From Diphasiastrum complanatum (Eukaryota > Streptophyta > Lycopodiopsida > Lycopodiales > Lycopodiaceae), in assembly GCA_029204225.1 (NCBI GenBank), contig MU831832.1:1-64000 (forward strand): a stretch of DNA of 64,000 bases, given 5' to 3'. Under the pieces are notes generated by a model, which saw only the letters and a list, made by a program, of their open reading frames with translations, did not search any database and had not been told where the DNA came from. The translations under genes were made by a program, and so were the position numbers. This document shows, piece by piece, positions 1 through 10,173 of this stretch; the stretch's first letter is position 1; every line of letters begins with the position of its first letter.

Positions 1-33
1 GTTTAGATCCACTTAGGATCTGTATTTTTTACA
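1..33 (+). repeat. 3' end of the 5' LTR of element A
   Basis: These bases match 5785-5817 at 32 of 33 positions and end in the ACA expected at an LTR terminus. They are followed at once by a primer-binding-site-like sequence. Confidence 0.9.
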
Positions 34-48
34 GGTATCAAGAGCTGG
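34..48 (+). promoter_or_regulatory. Primer-binding site of element A
   Basis: The sequence GGTATCAAGAGC directly after the LTR resembles the initiator-methionine tRNA complement TGGTATCAGAGC used by most plant copia elements, with one extra A. It is the likely site for minus-strand priming. Confidence 0.75.
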
Positions 49-1214
49 TTGGCTTCTATTCAGTAAGTATTCCATTTTTGGTGATATTGGATGTTTGATC
101 AAGTTTCTAGCATGAGTTTGCATTGCTTTGTTGCTCAAATATCTTACGAAGCCTTTGTTTTGTGAGTTGAACTTGTGGATCAACAAAGCATATTTCAGGT
201 CTAGTGAAGATCAGTAGGCTGAAAAGATAAACTATTTGGATCAGAGTCATATACACCTAATCTTTTGTGATTGTGAGGCTTGTTGCATATTCATACTAAC
301 AAGGTTCTTTCAATCCTATTGTTGACAAATCTCCATTCTTGGATGAACACTCACCTTAAGGGGATGAAGACTTCTCCTTAAGGTGGATGACAAATGCTAC
401 TTTTGAGTGAGTTGTAATTCTCCTAAAGCTGAGCAAAGCTCCCATTTGGATGAAAGATCCCCTTTTTTGGGTGAACATATTGTAAGCTCCATTGTGAAGA
501 GGCAATTGTAAAGATTGTCATCAATTTTGGCATAAATTTTGGTGTACTTTGTTGAGCATGTAAGTAACTCTCCTTATGTAATTTGATTGGAGCATTTGCT
601 GGAAGGTGTTAAACATTATGCAAGTGTGTTTTCAGGTTCTTAACAGGTTGAGGAACATTCTCATGTGAAGTGATCTTAGATCTACATCTAAACACCAAGA
701 TTTGACAAGATAGTGAAGCTAGTCTTGTGATTCACTAAGTGTGCTCATTCATTCACCTCTAAATCTTGTATTTATCACTTGCTGGAGTTTATAAACTTTT
801 AGAAGTGTGGTTTACATGTGGTTTTACAGGTTGAATCAATATCTTAGTGTGTTGATCATATGTTGATCAAGTTTGTTCATTACTAGGTAATCTTGGCATC
901 CTAGTTTTGGGTATTTTCTAAGAATGCAAGTAACTCTTCACACCATAACTTGATTTGGTCACTTGCTGGAAAGTTTTAGAGCTTAAGCAAGAGTGTGTTC
1001 AGGTTGGTTTGATTTTGTAATCCATTCTTAGTGTGTGCAAAGTGTTGCATGTGTTTCAATCTTCCTTTCTATGCTTGGAAACCATCTAGGTTCAAGATAG
1101 AAGTGTTTTAGGGTCCTAAATCTTCATAGATCTCTTTATCTATCATTTGTTGAGAGAAAAGTGAGTGCTAAGTGCTTTAGGACAGAACCTAAAAGTTGAA
1201 GAAACATTAGAATC
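49..1214 (+). other. Untranslated leader of element A
   Basis: About 1.17 kb between the primer-binding site and gag, with no ORF. It contains loosely repeated phrases such as CACTTGCTGGA and AGTGTGTTCAGGTT, near 777-785, 960-968 and 990-1003, that suggest internal duplication. No splice or promoter signal is convincing. Confidence 0.6.
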
Positions 1215-1979
1215 ATGGCTTCCAATGGTGGGATCATGCTAGAGTCTAGTGAAAGGTTGAGTTCATCAAACTACTCTACTTGGAAAGTGAGGATGGAGTC
1301 CTTACTTGAGTTGAATGAACTCATGGACATAGTTGCAGAAATTGAAGAGAGACCTCTCACACTTCAAGAGCAACAAAGGTTTGATAAGAAGGCCAAAAGG
1401 GCTCTTCATATCATTAAAATGAATGTTACAAATGAACTTCTCAAGGAAGTTGGAAAGTGTCAAAGTGCAAGTGAGGCATGGAATGCCTTAAAGAAGCTCT
1501 TTGAATCAAAGTCCACATCTAGGGTATTGACCCTAAGGAGACAAATATTTTCTAGTAGGCAAAGAGAGGGTGAAAGTGCTCATGCATTTATCTTGAGAGT
1601 TAAGTCCCTAAGTGATGATTTAGCATGCATTGATGAGAACATAAAAGATGGTGAAATAGTCCAAGTTATGTTGAATGGTTTGCTAAATGAACATGCTAAC
1701 CTTGTGCAAAGTTTTGCCATTCAAAGAGTCTTGCCAAGTGTGGTTGACTTGCAAGAAATCTTATTGGCTGAAGAACATAGGTTGCAATCAAAGCTTGATG
1801 GTGCATCCTTGCAAGGTGGAGGTGAAGAGGCTTTCTTCACAAAGGCAAATTCAAGGGCAAAGGTAAAGGCAAAGGGAAATGGTCCAAAGGTGGTAACTTT
1901 GATCATGATGATCACTCTTCCTCTTCCTCTTCTACTAAGAACAATAAGTCAAAGTTCAAGTGCTTTTATTGTGGGATAA
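1215..1979 (+). CDS. gag: Copia Gag of element A, frameshifted near its C-terminus
   Basis: Structural capsid protein of a copia retrotransposon, of the gag-polypeptide/UBN2 family. The N-terminus contains the family's SNYSTWKVRMESLL motif and the body contains RVLTLRRQIFSSRQREGES. The frame is lost about residue 210, where 1841-1846 reads AAAGGC but element E has AAAGGGC. One missing G sends the last roughly 40 codons out of frame. The +1 frame from there reads through a CCHC zinc knuckle (CFYCGIKGHFANEC, about 1953-1994) and without a stop into pol. Gag and pol were therefore one ORF before the deletion. The ATG at 1215 aligns with the gag start of element E. Confidence 0.9.
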   Translation: MASNGGIMLESSERLSSSNYSTWKVRMESLLELNELMDIVAEIEERPLTLQEQQRFDKKAKRALHIIKMNVTNELLKEVGKCQSASEAWNALKKLFESKSTSRVLTLRRQIFSSRQREGESAHAFILRVKSLSDDLACIDENIKDGEIVQVMLNGLLNEHANLVQSFAIQRVLPSVVDLQEILLAEEHRLQSKLDGASLQGGGEEAFFTKANSRAKVKAKGNGPKVVTLIMMITLPLPLLLRTISQSSSAFIVG

Positions 1980-2086
1980 AAGGTCATTTTGCAAATGAAT
2001 GTTATAAGAAGAAAAGAGAGCAAGGAGAGAGGCAAGGAAATCTTACAATAGATGAGGAAGAACATAACACATGTGAATCACTTGTT

Positions 2087-5000
2087 ATGACTTCAAGTTT
2101 GTTAGCCAACATAGATGATAATGATCCTTGGTGGATTGATAGTGGAGCCTCATCTCACATGACAAGACATAAGGAATACTTTACATCCTTATTGTCTTAT
2201 GAGGGAGAAGGTAACATCATCTACACTGCAAATGATGGTCAATGTGACATCAAAGGCATAGGCACTATTCCTATTTCCCTTTCAACAAATAGAAAAGCAA
2301 ATCTTGAAAATGTTTTGTACATTCCTTCAATCACTAAGAATTTGCTTAGTGTAAGTCAAATGATTGACAAAGGACTTGATGTGGAGTTCATTGGAGATGC
2401 ATGTTTGATAAGTAAATGTGGATCCTTGATTGCTCAAGGTAGGAGGCATGGTAAACTTTTCAAGCTTGATGCATGTGTGATCTCTAATCATGAAGGATGT
2501 ATGGCTAGGGAGCAATTGACAAACCAAGAAGTTTGGCACAAGAGGTTGGGCCATCCCAACTTCAAATCTTTGGAGGTAATGGCAAAGAAAGAGCTTGTTC
2601 TTGGTCTCCCTAAAAGTCTTGTTGCAAACAATAGTGTTTGTGAACATTGTGCCTTGTCCAAATCTCATAGACTTGCTTATTCTAGATCTACTTCTAGATC
2701 TAAAGAAGCTTTTCAACTTGTGCATTCTGATATTCATTCTTCTAGTACAACTAGCAATGGTGGGGCAAAGATGTATGCAACTTTCATTGATGACTTTAGT
2801 AGGTATACTTGGATCTATCTTCTTAAAAGTAAGGATGAAGTGTTTGCTGCATTTGTCAAGTTCAAGAATGAAATGGAAAACCAATTCAATACAAAGATCA
2901 AATGCTTAAGATCTGATAATGGAGGGGAATACACCTCAAATAGGTTCAAAGACTTTTGTATAGCACATGGGATTAAGAGGGAGATGTCTAGTCCTAGGAC
3001 TCCACAACAGAATGGAGTGGCCGAGAGGAAGAATAGAACCCTTTGTGAATGTGCCAAGGCAATGAGACTACATGCTAATCTTGCTAAGTCTTTTTGGGGG
3101 GAAGCTTTAGCATGTGCTAACTATCTATGTAATAGATGGACAAGTGCTTCCTTGGATGGTAAAACTCCTCATGAGGTTCTTTATGGTAGAAGGCCGAGTG
3201 TCAAGCATTGTAGGATCTTTGGATGTACATGTTTTGTCAATATCACACTTGATGATAGAACTAAAGAAGATCCTTCATCAAAGAAGGGTGTGTTTGTTGG
3301 CTATAGTGAAGTAAGCAAGGCCTACAAAGTGTACATTCCTTCTACAAAGAAAGTTGTCATAAGTAGGGATGTCATCTTTCATGAAGAGAATGTTTCCAAT
3401 GTTGTTGATGTTGATGTTGATGTGCCTACTAATCATCATGATGTGCAAGATGTCTTGGATGAAGATGAAGATGCCACTCCAAAGCAAACTTCAAGGAAGA
3501 CTCAAAGGCAAAGGGCTAAGCCATCAAGGCTAACCTATGATGAAAAAGGAAAGCAAGTGGTGGACAACTCTAACCTTGCTTTTCTTACCTCTTTTGATGA
3601 ACCAACTTGTGTAGGTGAAGCAATTCAAAAGAAGGAATGGATCCAAGCCATGGATCATGAGCATCAAGCACTCATCAAAAGCAACACATGGAGGTTGGTA
3701 AAGCTTCCAAAGGACAAGAAGGCAATTGGTTGTAAGTGGATCTTCAAGATCAAGACAAATCAAGATGGATCAATCAACAAGTACAAGGCAAGGTTGGTGG
3801 CAAAGGGGTATGCTCAAGAATATGGTATTGACTATGATGAGACCTTTGCACCCGTGGCAAAGATGGTAACTATTCGAATCCTAATCTCTCTTGCAACTCT
3901 TTATGATTGGGATATGTGGCAAATGGACGTTACTAATGCCTTCTTGAATGGTGATCTTGAAGAAGATATTTACATGGAGCAACCCGAGGGCTATGTTTCA
4001 CATGATGAGCCTAATCATGTGTGCTATCTCCAAAAGAGTTTGTATGGGCTAAAGCAAGCACCAAGGAGTTGGTATGCTAAGCTCAATTCCTTCTTACTTT
4101 CTCAAAACTTTGTTATGAGTGAGTATGATCATTCTCTCTACTTTAGATTGAATGAAAATGATATCACTTTACTTTTGATCTATGTTGATGACATTATCTT
4201 AAGTGGTGGTAACAATCTAGATATAGATGAAATCAAGATGGCACTCAAAAGAGAGTTTGAAATTCAAGATCTTGGTAAACTTCATTATATCTTAGGAATA
4301 GAGATTATTAGAACTTCTAAATCTACATTCATATGTCAAGAAAAGTATGTTAACTCTATTCTAAAAAGGTTTCATATGGAAGATTGTAAAGTTGTTTCTA
4401 CTCCTATGGAATCAAATGTAAAGCTAACTACAAGAAGTAATGAAAGATCCTTCAAGGACATTACTCTCTATAGAAAGCTAATAGGATCTCTTATATGGTT
4501 AACCATCACAAGACCTGATCTAAGCTTTGTGGTTGGTAAACTAAGTCAATTTATGCAAGATCCTAGTGAGGCTCATTGGAAGCTAGGAAAGAGAGTACTT
4601 AGATACATCTCGGGATCTAGAGATTTTGGCATCTTGTATGGAGGTACTACACCTAACCTTTGTGGATTTTCAGATTCAGATTTTGCAGGTGATCAAATGG
4701 ATAGGAAGTCAACAAGTGCCTTTGCAATCTATCTTGGAGATGGAGTGGTCTCATGGCTATCAAAGAAGCAACCAACTATCTCTCTATCTTCCACCGAAGC
4801 CGAGTACAAGGCATTAACAACATGCACCAAGGAGATTCTTTGGATCAAGAGGATGTTATTGGATCTTCACTTGCTGGAACCAGAGAAGACTCCAATCATA
4901 CTTTGTGATAACCTTTCAGCCCAAAGCTTGGCAAGCAATCCTGTTTTTCATGCAAGGAGCAAGCACATTGAGATTGCTCACCATTTTGTGAGAGATCAAG

Positions 5001-5167
5001 TCATTGCCAAAGAGGTGGAGCTTCAACATGTCTCTTCAAAGGAGTGTGTGGCTGATATCTTCACCAAACCATTGGGAAAGGACCTATATTTAATGCATAG
5101 ATCTAATCTTGGAATGTGCTCAAAGACTATGTTGAAACTAGCATCCAATGTTGAAGAGGGAGTGTGA
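2087..5167 (+). CDS. pol: Copia Pol polyprotein of element A (protease, integrase, RT, RNase H)
   Basis: Replication polyprotein, 1026 codons from the first ATG, though the same frame is open upstream through the zinc knuckle. Protease shows DSGA at residues 18-21. The GAG-pre-integrase motif WHKRLGH is at about 150 with a following CEHC. The integrase core has SDIH near 213, SDNGGEY near 276 and NGVAERKNRT further on. The RT runs from about residue 533 and holds the catalytic YVDD at 699-702. RNase H has FSDSDFAGD near 861, STEAEY, and the terminal ADIFTKPL near 989. The stop codon falls inside the 3' LTR, as in element E. All catalytic motifs seen are intact, so this copy could supply RT, but not Gag-Pol, because of the upstream frameshift. 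Confidence 0.97.
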   Translation: MTSSLLANIDDNDPWWIDSGASSHMTRHKEYFTSLLSYEGEGNIIYTANDGQCDIKGIGTIPISLSTNRKANLENVLYIPSITKNLLSVSQMIDKGLDVEFIGDACLISKCGSLIAQGRRHGKLFKLDACVISNHEGCMAREQLTNQEVWHKRLGHPNFKSLEVMAKKELVLGLPKSLVANNSVCEHCALSKSHRLAYSRSTSRSKEAFQLVHSDIHSSSTTSNGGAKMYATFIDDFSRYTWIYLLKSKDEVFAAFVKFKNEMENQFNTKIKCLRSDNGGEYTSNRFKDFCIAHGIKREMSSPRTPQQNGVAERKNRTLCECAKAMRLHANLAKSFWGEALACANYLCNRWTSASLDGKTPHEVLYGRRPSVKHCRIFGCTCFVNITLDDRTKEDPSSKKGVFVGYSEVSKAYKVYIPSTKKVVISRDVIFHEENVSNVVDVDVDVPTNHHDVQDVLDEDEDATPKQTSRKTQRQRAKPSRLTYDEKGKQVVDNSNLAFLTSFDEPTCVGEAIQKKEWIQAMDHEHQALIKSNTWRLVKLPKDKKAIGCKWIFKIKTNQDGSINKYKARLVAKGYAQEYGIDYDETFAPVAKMVTIRILISLATLYDWDMWQMDVTNAFLNGDLEEDIYMEQPEGYVSHDEPNHVCYLQKSLYGLKQAPRSWYAKLNSFLLSQNFVMSEYDHSLYFRLNENDITLLLIYVDDIILSGGNNLDIDEIKMALKREFEIQDLGKLHYILGIEIIRTSKSTFICQEKYVNSILKRFHMEDCKVVSTPMESNVKLTTRSNERSFKDITLYRKLIGSLIWLTITRPDLSFVVGKLSQFMQDPSEAHWKLGKRVLRYISGSRDFGILYGGTTPNLCGFSDSDFAGDQMDRKSTSAFAIYLGDGVVSWLSKKQPTISLSSTEAEYKALTTCTKEILWIKRMLLDLHLLEPEKTPIILCDNLSAQSLASNPVFHARSKHIEIAHHFVRDQVIAKEVELQHVSSKECVADIFTKPLGKDLYLMHRSNLGMCSKTMLKLASNVEEGV

Positions 5168-5817
5168 AAATTGTCAACATTTCCTAGCTAGTTTGAGGCC
5201 TAAATTGGCTAAAATTGTAAATAGTTTTGGTTCTGGAGTTTCACACGTGTGAACCAGGCCACAATGTTTTTATTTACTGTATTTTTTTAGTATGATGAAG
5301 TGTCAAACTTCATACCCTTCAAAATGAGACCATTTTGATGTATTTTGGTCATATAAGCCATTTTTAGCTATTTTTCCTATATAGGGAATATCTAGGGTCA
5401 AGTACCTTCTAGAGAGAGGAGAGAGAGTCATCTTCCTCATCCATAAATAGTAGGGAAGTCGTGGAGAACAGGTTGGAGAAACCTTTTGTATGCTTCATTG
5501 AGATCAATAGATCATTGTCATTGTTTCTTCCTCCATTGAGAGCATTGTTGTGTGTATTGTCTTCAAGCTATTGTGTATGATCTTAGGTGCTTTCCAAAAG
5601 TGGTAGGCTGATGTATTATGGACTGTATAATGCTATTTTGGTCCGCACTTGATGTTTATGGAAGTTTCCATTTGTGATAAATGCTTTTTGATCAAGTTCT
5701 TTGCATTCTAGGTAGCATAGAATGTGTTGCCAATTCCTAGCTTATGTAGTTTGGAGTGCAAGCATTTAAGCCAATGATCTTGGAGTTTAGATCCACTTAG
5801 GATCTGTATTTTTCACA
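5163..5817 (+). repeat. 3' LTR of element A
   Basis: Starts TGTGAAAATTG directly after the polypurine tract GAAGAGGGAG (5153-5162) and ends in CACA. Length is 655 bp. A TATATAGG box at 5378-5385 is a plausible U3 promoter. Its end repeats the sequence at 1-33, and its start resembles the LTR of element E. Confidence 0.92.
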
Positions 5818-6341
5818 GAGAACGCCCTTTATCAATAGCTGACTCCTTGGAGTTAGTGATATATATAGAGGGAGAGGACTATTTTAGAACCTTAGCAATT
5901 GTCCTGAATCTGTTAGTAGGATCACGGCATATTAGCGCAATTGTATTGTGGTTTGAAAGTTGTATTTACGACTTCAATATACAGAACTTGTTGAATGATA
6001 ACTCTCGCTCCTCTCACATAAACACTATTAAGAAGAGATTTGTATGGCTGTCTCTGATGTCTAAATTAATTCTACACTCTCTTAATATAAGATTATCAGT
6101 ATTAGAGGATTGCATGGCTGTCTCAGGCACCTTATTGTCTTTGCAATCTCTCTTTTACAACAGTCTATGACTCCTACAAAGATAATCTGATTTCACACAC
6201 AAAGAACTGCTCGTAACTCCATTTCCCAAGTAATCCATGATCTTGGTTATAACAATTTGTGTTTCCTTCCAATAGAAGTGGTATTAGTGCTGATATCTAT
6301 TTCTTCCCATAGAGTGATATCAGTGCCTGCTTTCACAGAAG
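5818..6341 (+). repeat. Truncated 5' LTR-like region of copia fragment B
   Basis: Non-coding DNA between the end of element A and a primer-binding site at 6342. It has a TATATATAGAGG box near 5859 and leads straight into primer-binding-site and gag sequence. It is probably the 3' part of an LTR whose start was separated by the insertion of element A. Only one copy is present, so the LTR ends cannot be proved. Confidence 0.45.
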
Positions 6342-6354
6342 TGGTATCAGAGCC
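6279..6354 (+). promoter_or_regulatory. Primer-binding site of fragment B with two degenerate copies upstream
   Basis: TGGTATCAGAGCC at 6342-6354 is the canonical copia primer-binding site. TGGTATTAGTGCT at 6279 and TGATATCAGTGCC at 6315 are two weaker versions within 64 bases upstream. Confidence 0.7.
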
Positions 6355-6445
6355 AAGGTTCACTGGATTACTAGAGTCTAGGACTTATTCTAACTTTATA
6401 GAACTGTGGTTTCTGTTTGTGTTTCATTTCTGCTACACGATTGTT

Positions 6446-7120
6446 ATGGAAGGTGCAACTTCAGAGATCCGCTTGATCAACAAATTCAACAAAGATGACT
6501 TCCACATGTGGAAGTTCAAGATGAGAATGATCTTGACCAAAAAAGAGTTGTGGGGGTACGTAAATGGTTCAATACCCAAGCCGATAGAACCTTAATTGCT
6601 TCCAACATGGGAAGCAAGGGATGGCAAAGCACTTGCCATTGTATCCTTGAATATGAAAGACACTCAGATTGCTCATGTGTCAAACAACACCACCTCTAAA
6701 AAAGTGTGGGATATTCTTACAAGAATCTACGAGACCTCAGATGTGTCCATTTGTCTCTTCTTGAGGAAGATGATGCTAACACTCAGAATGAGCAAAGGCA
6801 CCTCAGTAAGCGACCATCTGAACGAGTTCAAACAATTGCTAAACCAACTAGCTGCAATAGGATCACCTATATTAGAAGAAGACTGTACCATGTCTCTTCT
6901 TGCTGGTCTTCCATCCTCCTATGACAATTTAGTGTTGCTTCTTAGCAACACTCCTGCGCTGACTCTACAACAATTGACAGCAAGTCTGTTGCAGGAAAAA
7001 GTAAGGAGGAAAAGCTTGTCCACATCAACGAGTACCAAATCCATGGCACTCTACTCAACCAAGCAGCAATCCAAAAAGAAGAAAGACTTCAAGGACAAGA
7101 AGACAAAGACAGAACAGTTA
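6446..7120 (+). pseudogene. Copia gag fragment B, with internal stop, joined to inverted DNA
   Basis: From the ATG at 6446 the frame reads a copia Gag of the UBN2 type: LINKFNKDDFHMWKFKMRM near the N-terminus, then ISKVWDIL-like and LLAGLPSSYDNLV motifs. A TAA at 6593-6595 interrupts it, and the reading continues in the same frame to about 7120. A lysine-rich stretch (about 7065-7110) is where the zinc knuckle should follow. Instead the homology ends and minus-strand copia sequence begins. This is a different family from elements A and D. Confidence 0.8.
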
Positions 7121-7797
7121 GATGTCCTAGTCTTTGATGCCATAAATTAGCATCTGAACAACTCACAAAAAGAGCAACATTGTGACTTAGTATGTACGAA
7201 TTTCCTTCTCTATAAACAGAGAGGATTTTCTTTGAATTCTCATCTAAAATAGTACATCGCCTAGCAGTAAACAAAGCTCTATACCCTTGACCAATGATCT
7301 TGCTAATAAACAATAAGTTCTTTGTTAATTTGGATACATAAAGTACACCATTAAGTTGTCTAGTGATGCCATCAGAGAATTGTAGTCGAGCCTTGGCCTT
7401 CCACTTGATGTGAACTGGAGTCACCAAAGAAGATGTACTTCAATTCTATAGCTGTGAGTGTAGAGAAAAGGTCCTTGCATGGAGTCATGAGCTGAGAGGA
7501 ATCTAAATCGAGATACCACTGATGGGCATCTCTGTTGGGTTGATCTTGTACCATCAGCGCTCTCTCATCTTCTTGCGAATCTCTGACTGTGTCAGAGTTG
7601 CCTTGTTGTTGCTGCTGCATCTTCTTCCTAGCTTCATTATGCTTGAGGACTCGACAGTCCTTGATATCATGGTTGGTTCTTTTGCAGTACCTACAAAATA
7701 GCTTGGTCTTGGATGATGATTGGCTGTGATGTTGTTGTTGTGGTTGCAAAACTAACTGTCTATATAGCATAGCATCAAATGACTGTGATTCATCAAG
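7089..7797 (-). pseudogene. Copia gag C-terminus, protease and pre-integrase fragment C
   Basis: Read on the minus strand from 7797, this gives a glutamine-rich Gag tail and a zinc knuckle CRYCKRTNHDIKDC near 7650-7690. A degenerate protease active site follows (WYLDLDSSQLMT, where DSG has been lost). After a frame change near 7400 it reads LNGVLYVSKLTKNLLFISK and the pre-integrase motif LWHQRLGH near 7115-7140. It abuts the RT of element D at 7797/7798 and fragment B near 7118. Neither join is in a natural order, so this is a rearranged remnant. Confidence 0.78.
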
Positions 7798-10173
7798 CTA
7801 AGAAAGCCTTTTACCTGGTTCAATAGGAGTGTTTACTGGTTTGCAATCCTGCAACCTAAACCTGTGCAACAACTCTTTGACATATTTCACCTGTGTTAAA
7901 CCCACTTCATATCCTTTTTGCCACACTTCTACTCCAAGGCAGTAATGCATCAGGCTGAGATCCGTCATCTCAAATTGTTCCATGAGGTCTTTCTTCATCA
8001 TGTCTATCATCTCTTGATTATTTCTCGTAATAATCAAGTCATCAACATAAAGAGCAATCAAAGCAACCATACCATCAAAGCATAAGACATATAGATTTGG
8101 ATCAGAATGTGTTCTTACCATCCCCTTTGAACGAAAGTAGGCATCAATCCTACTATACCACGCATGTGGTGCTTGTTTAAGACCATAAAGTGCTTTCTTC
8201 AAGCGACATACTTTATTTTCCTGTCCTTTCGTTACAAAGCCTTCAGGTTGATCCATGAACACTTCTTCTTCTAACTCACCATTTAGAAAAGCAGATTTCA
8301 TATCCATCTGATGCAAAGGCCAACCAAAATGTGAAGCTAAAGCAATAAGTAGACGTAGAGTATTCCACTTACACACCGGCGCAAAGGTCTCCTCATAGTC
8401 AATGCCTTTATTTTGTGCGTACCCTTTGATTACCAATCTTGCTTTGTGTCTTGCTATGCTTCCATCTGCATGGTACTTAGTTCTATATACCCATTTGCAA
8501 CTAATGGGTTTCTTGCCAACTGGTGGTTCTACTAAATCCCATGTGCTATGCTTAGCAATTGACTCCATCTCCTCTCCCATGGCTTTGATCCAAATGTCAT
8601 CATCCTTCGCTTCACCATAAGTTGAAGGTTCTATGCTTTGAATAATGTTGGATAACAGAGCATAATTTGCTTCATACCTTTCAGGTAGTATCTTCTCTCT
8701 TGTTGATCTTCGTAGCTCTCCCTGGTTAGATGATCCTGGAAAGTCATCTATATCGTGGCTCTCCATCAATCTCTCAAACCACTTAGGGAGCTTTCTGTCA
8801 GGTGATCGGCTTCCTGGTGAAAATGTATCCCACGGTACATCCTTCTCCTTGCGTTTGTCACCTGCAATTTCAATCCTTCTTGCACCAAAAGGTTTGTCCC
8901 TACCTCTCCAACCTATTTCATGAGGTTGAGTAGTAGTATCTTGAGATGTATCCTCATGTTCATCACTCAGAAGGTCAATGAATGGATCATCATCAGGTGG
9001 TATCCTCACTATATAATTTTTCCTACTGGATGTGTCTATCTTCTCAGCATCTTCATCTTTATACATCCTGGATTCATCAAAGATAACATCTCGGCTTATA
9101 TGGATTTTGTTTTCGACTGGATCAAAACATCTATAGCTCTTCACGCGATCATCATATCCTAGGAATATGCACTTGATAGTTTTTACATCAAGTTTACGTC
9201 TTTCTTCCTTAGGAATATGTACAAAGGCCTTACATCCAAAGATTCGCAAGTGGTTCATCTTTGGCTTTTTCTTTGTGAATGCTTCCTCAGGTGTAATTTT
9301 TGGTATGGCAATGGTAGGACTTCTATTTTGAAAATAGATTGTCGTGCTACATGCTTCTGACCAGAAATCTTTTGGTAATTTCATCTCAGCTAGCATAGAT
9401 CTGGCACTTTCCACAATTGTACAATTTTTGCGCTCAGCTACACCATTGAGAGCAGGAGTATGAGCTTGCATAAATTGTCTTTTAATCCCACATTGATCAC
9501 AAAGATCATTGAAATCATTAGACTTATACTCACCTCCACTATCTGATCTTAGGACTTTGATCTTCTTACCTGTCTGATTTTCGACCAAGTTTTTGAAGTT
9601 CTTGAAGTTATCAAAAGCATCTGATTTCTTCTTCAAGAAGTAGATCCACGTCTTACGTGACATATCATCAATAAAGGTCATGAAATAGAAGTCTTTTCCT
9701 AAGGACATGGTCCTCATAGGCCCGCATAAATCTGTGTGGATTAAATCCAGGATGTTCTTTGCTCTTGCAACATCCCCTTTATTGAACTTCTCTCGATGCT
9801 GCTTCCCATATATACAAGATTCGCACATCGATTTCAAGTGATCTTCTATTGTAGGTAGTCCTGTTACCATCTCCAATTTTCTCATCAAACTGAGGCTTCC
9901 CAAGTTCAAGTGACCAAGCTTCTTGTGCCACAACTCAGTTTGCGAAGGAACGGATGATACAAGTCCATGTTGCCCCTTGATTGTAGCATTCAACCTGTAC
10001 AATTTTGTATTGGGCTCTCTAACTCCATTCGCAATAACTTTGAACTTTTGGTTCGCATGCTTCACAAAGCAACGATCATGGGCGAATTCTACTTTCAACT
10101 TTTGATCAGTAATGACTCCAACAGAAAGTAGATTTTTCTTCAAACCTGGTACGTAAGGTACCTCTCTGATCAT
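7798..10173 (-). pseudogene. pol: Copia Pol of element D, lacking RNase H
   Basis: An open frame of 791 codons. The pre-integrase motif WHKKLGH is at residue 82. The integrase core carries IHTDLCGP, LRSDSGGEY and LNGVAERKN. A linker rich in acidic and serine residues precedes an RT with CKWVYRTKYHADGSI, then YVDD at about 709-712. The reading ends at a stop created at the junction with fragment C, so the connection and RNase H domains are missing and the polyprotein cannot complete replication. It begins one base out of frame with the upstream gag-protease ORF, where a single base appears deleted near 10,175. The first ATG is therefore not the natural start. Confidence 0.93.

Larger units (their letters stand above)
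1..5817 (+). mobile_element. Ty1/copia LTR retrotransposon A, nearly complete
   Basis: The order is LTR tail, primer-binding site, long leader, gag, pol (protease, integrase, RT, RNase H), polypurine tract, 3' LTR. This integrase-before-RT order defines Ty1/copia. The first 33 bases match the last 33 bases of the 3' LTR with one difference, so the window opens at the very end of the 5' LTR. Pol is uninterrupted over 1026 codons; the one obvious lesion is a single-base frameshift in gag. The 3' flank begins GAGAA, which would be the target duplication, but the left flank is outside the window. Gag, pol and LTR ends are related to element E at 47,721-53,745. Confidence 0.95.

Noticed and set aside
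1841-2090. Programmed frameshift between gag and pol
   Set aside because: The relative E is in frame at the same place and the lesions in A, D and E lie at different positions, so mutation is simpler.
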